Source: CAWDXG01 sp963822115 (GTDB lineage Bacteria > Myxococcota_A > Polyangia > Polyangiales > Polyangiaceae). Taken from it: a stretch of DNA of 64,000 nucleotides. Below the pieces are notes generated by a model, which saw only the letters and a list, made by a program, of their open reading frames with translations, did no database searches and was not told the origin of the DNA. Positions within the stretch are counted from its first letter, which is position 1, and every line of letters begins with the position of its first letter. The DNA is taken from NCBI GenBank assembly GCA_963822115.1, contig CAWGGM010000012.1, positions 558,001-622,000 on the forward strand. The letters run 5' to 3'. The translations under genes and the position numbers were made by a program. Below are positions 16,649 through 25,312 of this stretch, in pieces.

Positions 16649-17464
16649 GTGCGACACCCGGGCATGCGCGACGATGGACGGGTAACGATCGATCGCGAAG
16701 GGGCGGTCGCAATCCTTACGCTGGAACGACCGGCGAGGCGCAACGCGCTAGCCGGCACCATGCGACAGCAGCTGGCCAGTCATCTGCAGGTCATCGCGAA
16801 CGATCCGGCGATCGGTGCAATCGTGCTGCGGGGCGCGGGCAATGCGTTTTGCTCGGGCACGGATCTGGAGCAGCTGGCAGAGCTCTCCGAGCAGCCCGAC
16901 GGCGACCAGATCCTCGCCGACCTTCTGGACGTCGACGCCGAGATCGTGCTGCGGCTGGCGTGCGAAGTGAAGAAGCCCACGCTGGCGGCGATCAACGGAG
17001 CAGCCGTCGGCGCAGGGCTGGGGCTCGCACTCGCCTGCGACTATCGCCTGTGCTCCGAGAACTCGCGGCTCTCCACGGGCTTCGCACGAGCGGGACTGGG
17101 ACCCGACTGGGGCGTGAGCTACTTCCTGCCCCGGCGTGTGGGACGCGCGCGCGCTCTCGACCTCATGCTGCAGAGTCCACAGCTCGGCGCCATGGAGGCG
17201 CTGGCGGTGGGGCTGGTCGACGAGGTCGCCCCTGCGGCTCGACACGATGGGCGTTGGCGGGAACGCGCCGCCGGCTGGGCCGACGTCCCGACGCCGGCGC
17301 GGGAGGCGATTGTCGATTCGATGCGCTGTGTGGAGCGCAACGAGCTGGCGGACGCCCTGGCACGCGAGCGCGAGACCCAGCTGGCCTGCTTCCGGACCGA
17401 GGCGTCGCGCAGCCGGGTGTCGGAATTGCTGGGCAGGACGCGGCGCCATGGCCCTCCGTCCTGA
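16649..17464 (+). CDS. Enoyl-CoA hydratase/isomerase family protein
   Basis: 271 aa. Crotonase signature: VAILTLERPARRNALAG, oxyanion-hole segment AGNAFCSGTDLEQLAEL, then KPTLAAINGAAVGAGLGLALACDYRL with the second oxyanion Gly. The Glu at the usual first catalytic site is not obvious (STGFARAGLGPDWG), as in many crotonase paralogues, so the exact reaction (hydration, isomerisation or hydrolysis of an acyl-CoA) is open. GTG 16649 follows a GAGAGGG ribosome site; ATG 16664 is an alternative. A lone gene, divergent from a hydrolase, with no other beta-oxidation genes next to it. Confidence 0.9.
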   Translation: MRHPGMRDDGRVTIDREGAVAILTLERPARRNALAGTMRQQLASHLQVIANDPAIGAIVLRGAGNAFCSGTDLEQLAELSEQPDGDQILADLLDVDAEIVLRLACEVKKPTLAAINGAAVGAGLGLALACDYRLCSENSRLSTGFARAGLGPDWGVSYFLPRRVGRARALDLMLQSPQLGAMEALAVGLVDEVAPAARHDGRWRERAAGWADVPTPAREAIVDSMRCVERNELADALARERETQLACFRTEASRSRVSELLGRTRRHGPPS

Positions 17465-17591
17465 ACGGCCGGCCAGATTCCATGACCAGGGAATCCGCCA
17501 CTGTTGGAGCGCTCGCGATTTGAACACAGCGGCGTCAGACTCCGTCCAACCTCAGCGTGGCGCTCCGCCTTTCGCGTGGATTGACAGGACG

Positions 17592-18128
17592 ATGTCGAGG
17601 GTTGCGTTCGTTGCCGTACTTGTTGCCGTTCCCCTGCTAGGAGGAGCGGCTTCCGTACCCAGCGCCGGTCCGCCCAGCTCTCTGGAGCCGGGGCCGCACG
17701 GCACCGTGACCGTGTCGCACAACCACTGGAAGCTCACGGCGTGCAATGCGCACCACGCCAGCGGAAGGCTGGTCTGCCGCGCCCAGAAGATCGAGGCGGA
17801 CGCTGCTCTCTCGCTCCAGCTCCGGCCTGTCCGCACGCCCGAGCTGGTCGGCAAGGACCCGCGCAGGAGGGTGTCGGTAGCCGTTCCGGGCGGGATCAGC
17901 CCAGAGAGCGTGACGGTGCGACTGCGCGCCGGCACGTGGGAGATCGACTGGCCCGGGCACAAGGCGCATGAGCGCTTCCTGGTCGGCGACGGCGACGAGT
18001 TCCGGATACGGCTCGTCACGGACACCGGCCGCTGCCGCAGGGTGAAGCGCTCGTGCCGGCTCACACCGGGCAAGACCGACCGCAGCGTGAAGATCCCGGA
18101 TGCCCATCGCGCGCCGTCCGGCGGCTGA
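17592..18128 (+). CDS. Exported small protein of unknown function
   Basis: 178 aa. The ATG at 17592 gives a signal peptide (MSRVAFVAVLVAVPLLGGAASVPS, probable cut after A-A-S near 22). The mature part has beta-rich, polar sequence with four cysteines (two early in LTACNAHH and LVCRAQ, two late in GRCRRVKRSCRL) that could form disulfides in the periplasm. No family recognised. It precedes the moxR promoter and is separated from the crotonase gene by 127 nt. Confidence 0.65.
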   Translation: MSRVAFVAVLVAVPLLGGAASVPSAGPPSSLEPGPHGTVTVSHNHWKLTACNAHHASGRLVCRAQKIEADAALSLQLRPVRTPELVGKDPRRRVSVAVPGGISPESVTVRLRAGTWEIDWPGHKAHERFLVGDGDEFRIRLVTDTGRCRRVKRSCRLTPGKTDRSVKIPDAHRAPSGG

Positions 18129-18164
18129 TCGGGAAAAGAGCGCGGAATAGCTTCGCGGACGCAA

Positions 18165-18193
18165 TTGTCCCGGCCTCGGTGGTCGCGCTATAG
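18165..18193 (+). promoter_or_regulatory. Sigma70-type promoter of the moxR/Bat operon
   Basis: TTGTCC (18165-18170), a 17-bp spacer and CTATAG (18188-18193) lie 33 nt before the moxR ATG. The same architecture, TTGTCA-17-CTATAC, precedes the DUF58 gene at 21536, so the two halves of the Bat locus seem to share one promoter class. Confidence 0.6.
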
Positions 18194-18226
18194 CGATGGC
18201 CCCCTGAAGCCGAGGAGCTAGCCGAA

Positions 18227-19213
<987 letters not shown>

Positions 19214-19218
19214 GCGGG

Positions 19219-21477
19219 ATGGGCGCGGCGCCGGGGTCGGCATCGGGAGGAGGAGAGCGGGTCGTCACCGAGCCGCTAAGCTGTCCCTCGTGCGGCTCCG
19301 CGGTGCCGCTCGGCAGCGGCGATCACATCGAGTGCCCGTACTGCTCGGCCCGCGTCGAGATACCGGAAAGCTACCGCGAGCTTCGTGACACCCGACGACA
19401 AGCGGCGCGCGATCACGCGGAGCTGCAGGCCGCCTTCGAACGGCTGGGGCGGCCGCCGGGGCCACTGTTGAGGTTCCTCGCGGGCGTAGGGAAGGTGTTC
19501 CTGGCCCCATTCGAGGCGCTGGTGGGACTGCTCGGCGACGGCAGCTTCATGATCCTCCTCATGGTCGGGCTGTTCCTCGTGCTGTACGCGACCGAGCTGT
19601 TTTCCCACTGGGTGGCGCCACACTTCGGAGTGGATGTCGTGGATGTGCTCGGCCCCGCCCTGACGTACGGCATCACGGGACTGCTGTTCGCTATCGTGAT
19701 CTTCATGCCGTCGATGACCGTGACGGCCAGGAAGACCTACACGGGCGTGCGCGCTGCGCTGCGCAAGTCGCTCGCCGCGCGCCTGCCGGAGCACGCTGGA
19801 GGTCCGTCCTGCTGCCGCAACTGCGGCGCGCCGCTGGATGTGCCGCCCGATGCCGTCGGCGTTCGCTGCGTCTACTGCCAGACGGACAATCTGGTCGCCC
19901 TTCCCGCCGAGTGGCTGACCGAGGCCACGCAGCAGGAGGTGGGTCAGCACGCCGACGCGATCGCCGCGCTCGGCGAGCTCGACAAGGCGCGGAAGAGCGC
20001 CACGGGTACGGTCCAGAAAGGCCTCGTCATGAGCGCGCTGGGAATCGCGGTGATGGCCGGCGGGGGCATGCTGGGCGTGCACCTGGACTACTCGATTCCT
20101 CCTCCTCCCAGCTGGCTCGCCGCCGTCTCGCCGCGCCGGCTGGTCGAGGTCCATGGCGGAACGCGCATCGTGGTCGACCAGCCCGGCAAGGCTCACTGCC
20201 AGGGCAACAAGGACTGCAAGCTCCTCTACTACGCGGCACTGCACGACGGAGAGGTGATGAGCCTCGAGAGCCCCGACGTGCCGAGCGGCACCCAGGCGAA
20301 GGTCTTCACGCCGACGACCTATCCCGATCTGGCGCTGGGCCGCTTTCTCGCCTGGAAACTCTCGCCGGATGGCGACTACCGCGCCGTCTTCAAAGCGCCG
20401 TACACCGGTTTCTTCGCGATCCGGCTGACGCTGCCTGACCCTCCACCGCCCGCACCGACCTTGATCTGGCACGTCGGCAGGACGGCACCGCCCAGCGGCG
20501 AGCCGCCGCCGCCGGCAGTGACCCGGCTGGTCGTGCCGGCGGTGGACAAGGACGCCATCAACCGCGTGGCGTTCTCGCCGGATGGCCGCTTCATTGCAGC
20601 GGCTTCGAGCGACTTCAAGACGCGCATCCTCGACGCACGCACCGGCAACGTGCAGCGCGTGCTCGAGGGGCACAAGCGCGAGGTCTACGACGCTGCCTGG
20701 CGCCCCGGCGGCAGACAGCTCGCCACGGCGTCGGTCGACGGCACCGTCCGCATCTGGAACGCCACGACAGGCAAAGCCGAGAAGGTCCTCCACGCGAACA
20801 AAGGGGCGGTGGAGAGTCTGGCGTGGTCGCCGGACGGCAAGCTCCTGGCAAGCGGCAGCGACGACGGGCACGTGCGGCTCTTCGACGCGACGCGGGAGTT
20901 TGCCCAGCTCACCAGCGCGCCGGCGCCAGAGAAGAACCACGTGACCTGGGTGGCGTTCGACCCCAAGAGCCCCGCGCTCGCGTACGACGGCCCCGACGTG
21001 GACGCGAGCCTGTGGAGTACCAGCCCCGGACACGTTTCCCATTCGCTACCCGGATCGGGCTTGTGGCTTGCGTTCGGTTCGAGGGGTCGCCTGCTGGCCG
21101 TGCCGGACGGCGACAAGGTGCTGGAGCTGTGGAACATTTCGGGCTGGCCGGAGAACAGCGCCCGTCAGGGCAAGGGCAAACCCAGAAGTGCGGGGATGCT
21201 GGTTGTGGACCCGTCCCTCGTGTTCGGCGTGTTCGCTCCCACGGGCAGCGTGCTGGCGCTGGACGTAGGCTCCCGCACGATCGAGCTCTGGAGCGCCGAG
21301 CGCCGACAGCAGCTCTCGACGCTCGCGAAACTGGATGGCGAGATCGCGTCGCTCGACTTCAGCCCCGACGGCAGGCAGCTCGCCGCGGGCATGAGCGACG
21401 GCAGCATCGTGCTCTTCCGGCTGGCGGACGGGGCGAGCTGGAGCAGCCATGGGGGTCGGCGCCCGGTTCGGCCATGA
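19219..21477 (+). CDS. Zinc-ribbon / membrane / WD40-repeat protein inserted in the Bat operon
   Basis: 752 aa. A zinc ribbon at residues 22-42 (CPSC ... CPYC) is followed by a short helix and two membrane helices (about 98-118 and 148-172). A second zinc ribbon (CRNC ... CVYC, about 197-218), a further hydrophobic segment (about 275-292) and a beta-rich middle domain come next. From about 440 a WD40-type propeller carries blades such as INRVAFSPDGRFIAAAS, VDGTVRIWN and GSDDGHVRLFD. Topology suggests a cytoplasmic N-terminus and a propeller on the far side, or the reverse, depending on the third hydrophobic segment. It starts 5 nt after moxR, so it is co-transcribed, but it is not part of standard Bat operons. 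No known homologue was recognised for the full architecture. Confidence 0.85.
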   Translation: MGAAPGSASGGGERVVTEPLSCPSCGSAVPLGSGDHIECPYCSARVEIPESYRELRDTRRQAARDHAELQAAFERLGRPPGPLLRFLAGVGKVFLAPFEALVGLLGDGSFMILLMVGLFLVLYATELFSHWVAPHFGVDVVDVLGPALTYGITGLLFAIVIFMPSMTVTARKTYTGVRAALRKSLAARLPEHAGGPSCCRNCGAPLDVPPDAVGVRCVYCQTDNLVALPAEWLTEATQQEVGQHADAIAALGELDKARKSATGTVQKGLVMSALGIAVMAGGGMLGVHLDYSIPPPPSWLAAVSPRRLVEVHGGTRIVVDQPGKAHCQGNKDCKLLYYAALHDGEVMSLESPDVPSGTQAKVFTPTTYPDLALGRFLAWKLSPDGDYRAVFKAPYTGFFAIRLTLPDPPPPAPTLIWHVGRTAPPSGEPPPPAVTRLVVPAVDKDAINRVAFSPDGRFIAAASSDFKTRILDARTGNVQRVLEGHKREVYDAAWRPGGRQLATASVDGTVRIWNATTGKAEKVLHANKGAVESLAWSPDGKLLASGSDDGHVRLFDATREFAQLTSAPAPEKNHVTWVAFDPKSPALAYDGPDVDASLWSTSPGHVSHSLPGSGLWLAFGSRGRLLAVPDGDKVLELWNISGWPENSARQGKGKPRSAGMLVVDPSLVFGVFAPTGSVLALDVGSRTIELWSAERRQQLSTLAKLDGEIASLDFSPDGRQLAAGMSDGSIVLFRLADGASWSSHGGRRPVRP

Positions 21478-21535
21478 TTCTGCCGGTTTTGGCCTCATGG
21501 CCAGCCGGAGCAGAGGAATAGTCCGGCCCCCGCGA

Positions 21536-21564
21536 TTGTCACTGCGCTCGGCGCCGCGCTATAC
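21536..21564 (+). promoter_or_regulatory. Sigma70-type promoter before the DUF58 gene
   Basis: TTGTCA (21536-21541), a 17-bp spacer and CTATAC (21559-21564), matching the moxR promoter in spacing and sequence. It lies in the 171-nt gap between the WD40 protein gene and the DUF58 gene, so the second half of the locus can be expressed on its own. Confidence 0.6.
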
Positions 21565-21648
21565 GCGGGCGCACACGTTTCTGCCGTAGTTTTCAGCGGA
21601 TAGCGCTACCACCCAACCACTCGACCCCAAGGTAAAGCAGGTCTGTTC

Positions 21649-22530
21649 GTGATCCCCAAGGAGCTCCTCAAGGCCCTCCGCAAGATCGAGATCACGACCA
21701 ACCGGCTCGCGACCGAGCAGCTGTCCGGCAACTACACGTCCGTGTTCAAGGGCCAGGGGCTGGCCTTCCGCGAGGTCCGCCAGTACCAGCCCGGCGACAA
21801 CGTCCGCACCATCGACTGGAACGTCAGCGCGCGTATGAACGAGGCCTACGTCAAGGTCTTCGTCGAGGAGCGCGAGATGACGATGATGCTCGTCGTCGAC
21901 CTGTCGGCGAGCGAGGAGTTCGGGACGAGGAAGGCCAGCAAGTCGCGACTGGCCGCCGAGGTGGGCGCGCTGTGCGCGTTCAGCGCTATCAAGCACAACG
22001 ACCGCGTGGGGCTGATCCTGGCGACCGACCAGATCGAGAAGATCGTGCCGCCCAAGAAGGGGCAGAAGCACGTGATGCGCGTGGTACGCGAGATCCTGGG
22101 CGCTCAGCCCGAGCGCACGGGGACCGACCTGAAGGTGGCGCTGGAGACACTGTACAGCGTCGCGCGGCGTCGCAGCGTGGCTTTCGTGCTGAGCGATTTC
22201 TTCGCCGGCGACTACGAGCGCGCGCTGTCGCTCGCGTCCGCGCGCCACGACGTGATCCCGGTGATGCTCGTCGACCCGCGCGACGAGGAACTGCCGGACG
22301 TGGGCCTGGCGAGCTTCGAGGATCTGGAAACCGGCGAGAGCGTGGTGGTCGACACATCGAGCCCGCGCGTCCGCGCGTACTACGCCCACCAGATGCGCCA
22401 CCTGCGCATGCAGCAGATCAAGCTGTTCCGCAAGCTGGGACTCGACCACTGCATCGTCAGGACGGACCAGCCGTACATCAAGCCGCTGCACGACCTGTTC
22501 GCGCGGCGCGCAAAGAGGGCCCGGCGATGA
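21649..22530 (+). CDS. DUF58 domain protein of the Bat operon
   Basis: 293 aa from a GTG start. The DUF58 core is clear: GQGLAFREVRQYQPGDNVRTIDWN, then a VWA-like half with MMLVVDLSASEEFG and SVAFVLSDFF. Soluble, no signal peptide. Known: DUF58 proteins are encoded next to moxR across bacteria and are thought to be MoxR partners. The stop overlaps the next ATG (22527-22530), starting a chain of overlapping genes that runs to 30244. Confidence 0.95.
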   Translation: MIPKELLKALRKIEITTNRLATEQLSGNYTSVFKGQGLAFREVRQYQPGDNVRTIDWNVSARMNEAYVKVFVEEREMTMMLVVDLSASEEFGTRKASKSRLAAEVGALCAFSAIKHNDRVGLILATDQIEKIVPPKKGQKHVMRVVREILGAQPERTGTDLKVALETLYSVARRRSVAFVLSDFFAGDYERALSLASARHDVIPVMLVDPRDEELPDVGLASFEDLETGESVVVDTSSPRVRAYYAHQMRHLRMQQIKLFRKLGLDHCIVRTDQPYIKPLHDLFARRAKRARR

Positions 22531-24074
22531 AGCGGCCGAGCGCTCTCGCCCTCGCGCTCCTGTCGGCAGGGAGCATCGCAGTCGCCCAGAGCGCCGGCGC
22601 CGCCGATGCCGGTGCGCCCGGGCACGCCGGCGTCGCTCGGCCAACCGCGAAAGCTCCGGCCGCGAAGCACGCCGCCGCGAAGCACGCTGCTGCAAAGCAC
22701 GCCAAGCATCCGCACAAGGACGCCGCTGCGCCGCACGACGCCGGCGCACCCGGCGACGCCGCAGCCGAAGCAGAGGCGGGCGACGCGGGCGCACAGGCGG
22801 CGTCACCGGACGGCGGAGTCGCCGATCAAGGCACGGTCACCGGGAGTTGCATCGAACACCTGCCCCCGGGCAAGCAGCACCCGAAGCTCAGCGAGAAGTT
22901 CCAGTCCAGAGGCGTCGCCGGCCACGTGGCGACGCTGGAGGTCACGGTCGAGCACGGCAAGGGCGAGACCGTGCTGCCGAACGGCTTCCACCTGCAGCTC
23001 GGCAGCGACGCCGAGCACGCGCTCGAGCGCGCGGGTTTCGCCCTGCCCGATCCGGACGGCGGCGCCGGCCCCACGCTGAAGACGAAGGTCTCCGGCCAGC
23101 ACGCGACCACCACGGTCAAGATCCCGCTGGTCCCGCTGCCGACCAAGCCCGGGCGCCAGAAGCTCTCGCTGCCGCCGCTTCCGATCGCGATCGCACGCGC
23201 CAGCGGCGAGGTGATCACGCTGTGCACCAGGCCCCACGAGATCACGGTCGAGGACCCGACGGGAAACACCCCGCACGCCAAGCCGCATCCCAATCCGAAG
23301 CCACGCCGGCAGATGGAGGAGTGGACAACCGCGCGCAACGTCACCTACGCCGCGCTGATCGCGCTGGTGGTCGGCGCGCTGGTGGCATGGCTTCTGGGTC
23401 GCTGGCTCAGACGGCCGCGGCCTGAGCCGCCGCCCCCGCCGCCACGTCCACCCTGGGAAACGGCACTGGAAGAGCTCTTCGACATCCGGCACGCGGGGCT
23501 CATCACGGAGCAACGGTTCAGCGAGCACTTCGACCGGGTGTCGCACACGGTGCGCAAGTACCTGGGCGATCGCTACGGTTTCGACGGACTGGAGAGCACG
23601 ACGCGGGAAATCCTGACCTTCATCGGGCGCGTGATGCCGGCTGTGAGCGTGATGCCCGAGATCGAGGTGTTCCTGCGCGAGGCGGATCTGGTGAAGTTCG
23701 CGCGGCTCACGCCCACCGAGCAGGATTGCGAAACCGCGCTCGCGCGCGGTGAGCACATCGTCCACAGCACGATCCCGCCGCTGACCACGGGACCGGGACG
23801 CGGCGCCGGCGCGCCGGCGCAGAGCTCCACCTCCGATGCTGGAGCGGAAGCAGAGCCGGCGGCCTTCCCGGACGAGAGCGCCGAACCGCGCTCGCCGTAC
23901 GCGCCGCCGGAAACGCAGGACGCCGGCAAGCCCGACGAACAGCACAGCGACAAGCCGAACGAGCCCGACGAGCCCAACGAGCTGGACAAGCCGGACAAGC
24001 GGGATGAGGCGAACGAGCCGGACAAGCCAGACGAGCCGGACAAGCCGCAAGGCGACGAAGGAGGCGAAGCGTGA
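22527..24074 (+). CDS. Bat-operon membrane protein with low-complexity ends
   Basis: 515 aa. A signal peptide (MKRPSALALALLSAGSIAVA) is followed by an Ala/Lys/His-rich repeat region (about 45-90, AAKH units), a beta-rich periplasmic domain (about 110-255) and one membrane helix (about 272-292). A cytoplasmic helical domain (about 310-410) has WETALEELFDIRHAGLITEQRF, YLGDRYGFDGLESTTREI and LREADLVKFAR, a pattern like the DUF4381-type membrane proteins found in these operons. The last 110 residues are Asp/Glu/Lys/Pro-rich repeats (DKPNEPDEP-like). Overlaps both neighbours by 4 nt. Likely acts at the inner membrane with the VWA proteins. Confidence 0.8.
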   Translation: MKRPSALALALLSAGSIAVAQSAGAADAGAPGHAGVARPTAKAPAAKHAAAKHAAAKHAKHPHKDAAAPHDAGAPGDAAAEAEAGDAGAQAASPDGGVADQGTVTGSCIEHLPPGKQHPKLSEKFQSRGVAGHVATLEVTVEHGKGETVLPNGFHLQLGSDAEHALERAGFALPDPDGGAGPTLKTKVSGQHATTTVKIPLVPLPTKPGRQKLSLPPLPIAIARASGEVITLCTRPHEITVEDPTGNTPHAKPHPNPKPRRQMEEWTTARNVTYAALIALVVGALVAWLLGRWLRRPRPEPPPPPPRPPWETALEELFDIRHAGLITEQRFSEHFDRVSHTVRKYLGDRYGFDGLESTTREILTFIGRVMPAVSVMPEIEVFLREADLVKFARLTPTEQDCETALARGEHIVHSTIPPLTTGPGRGAGAPAQSSTSDAGAEAEPAAFPDESAEPRSPYAPPETQDAGKPDEQHSDKPNEPDEPNELDKPDKRDEANEPDKPDEPDKPQGDEGGEA

Positions 24075-25312
24075 AGAGCGGGCCCAGCCCCAGCGCATCG
24101 AAACGCCCGGCGCCGCCGCGACCACCGCCCGGGCCGCGCGACACACCGGAACGAGCAGTGCGTCGCCGCCGGTGGGCGCGCATCGGCATCGTCGTGCTCG
24201 CGACCGTGGTGGTGGCAGCGCTGGCTCTGCTCTATCCCGCCATCGCGCGGGGCGATGAGCTACTCTACGCCACCTGGCGCCAGAAGTGGTTCCTGCTCGG
24301 GTTGCTCGTCGTACCGTTCGTGTTCTGGCGCAGCACCTTTGGCGAAGATCGGCGCACGCCCCGGCTCCGGCTCGGCACGCTGGCACCGCTTCGCACGGGC
24401 CCGTCGGGCTGGCGGGTGTGGCTCAGGGACGTGCCCGGCGTGGTGCGCTCGGTGGGCCTGGTGCTGCTCATCACCAGCATGGCCCGCCCGGTGAACACGC
24501 TCAGGCCGCAGACGGCGGACGAGTCGGGCATCGACATCGTGATCGTGCTGGACCTGTCGGGCTCGATGCAGGCCGTGCTCGACCATCTGCCGCCCAACCT
24601 GATGCATCTGGCGCCCAAGCGGCCGCGCGGCGAGCGTCCGACGCGGCTGGACGGCGCCAAGGCTGTCATCCGCGACTTCATCTCGCGCCGCAAGACGGAC
24701 CGCATCGGCGTGGTCGTGTTCGGCAAGCACGCCTACGTGCTGTCGCCACCGACGCTCGACTACCACCTGCTCGACACGCTGGTCAGCAAGATGCGGCTCA
24801 AGCTGATCGACGGCAGCGCCACGGCCATCGGCGACGCGCTGGGTGTTGCCATCGCGCGGCTCAGACACAGCCACGCCCGCAGCAAGGCGGTCATCCTGCT
24901 GACGGACGGCGACAACAACGCTGGCCGCATCGCGCCGATGTACGCGGCGCATCTGGCCAACGTGGTCGGGGTCCGCCTCTACCCCATCCAGATCGGCGCC
25001 GGCAAGACCGGCGAAGTGCAGGACGGCTACGACCTGTTCGGCCAGCCGCGCTACGTCACCGTCCCCTTCCCCACCAACCCCAAGCTGCTCAAGAAGCTCG
25101 CAGCCAAGACGGGCGGGGAGATGTACGTCGCCACGGACGCGAAAGCGCTGGAAGCGAGCTTCCACGACGTACTGAACAAGCTGGAAAAGACCCGCTTCGA
25201 ATCCAGCATCGCCAGCTACGAGGACCTGTATCGCTACCTGCTGTTGCCTGGCGTGCTGCTCCTGGCGCTCGACGCGCTCCTGCGCGCGCTCCTGCTCAGG
25301 AGGTTCCCGTGA
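24071..25312 (+). CDS. batA: BatA-like VWA-domain membrane protein
   Basis: 413 aa from a GTG overlapping the preceding stop. Membrane helices lie at about 37-56, 69-86 and 120-136, then a VWA domain (about 150-350) with MIDAS motif DLSGSMQ, a Thr/Ser near DGSATAIGDA and the Asp in LLTDGDNNAG, and a final membrane helix (about 388-405). The layout is that of BatA. An insert between the first beta strand and helix (about 160-185) contains a basic PKRPRGERP stretch. Acts in the inner membrane, VWA domain probably periplasmic. The stop overlaps the next GTG. Confidence 0.93.
   Translation: MKSGPSPSASKRPAPPRPPPGPRDTPERAVRRRRWARIGIVVLATVVVAALALLYPAIARGDELLYATWRQKWFLLGLLVVPFVFWRSTFGEDRRTPRLRLGTLAPLRTGPSGWRVWLRDVPGVVRSVGLVLLITSMARPVNTLRPQTADESGIDIVIVLDLSGSMQAVLDHLPPNLMHLAPKRPRGERPTRLDGAKAVIRDFISRRKTDRIGVVVFGKHAYVLSPPTLDYHLLDTLVSKMRLKLIDGSATAIGDALGVAIARLRHSHARSKAVILLTDGDNNAGRIAPMYAAHLANVVGVRLYPIQIGAGKTGEVQDGYDLFGQPRYVTVPFPTNPKLLKKLAAKTGGEMYVATDAKALEASFHDVLNKLEKTRFESSIASYEDLYRYLLLPGVLLLALDALLRALLLRRFP

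Noticed and set aside
15429..17464. Secondary-metabolite or beta-oxidation cluster around the hydrolase and crotonase
   Set aside because: The two genes are divergent and have no acyl-CoA dehydrogenase, thiolase, PKS or NRPS neighbours.
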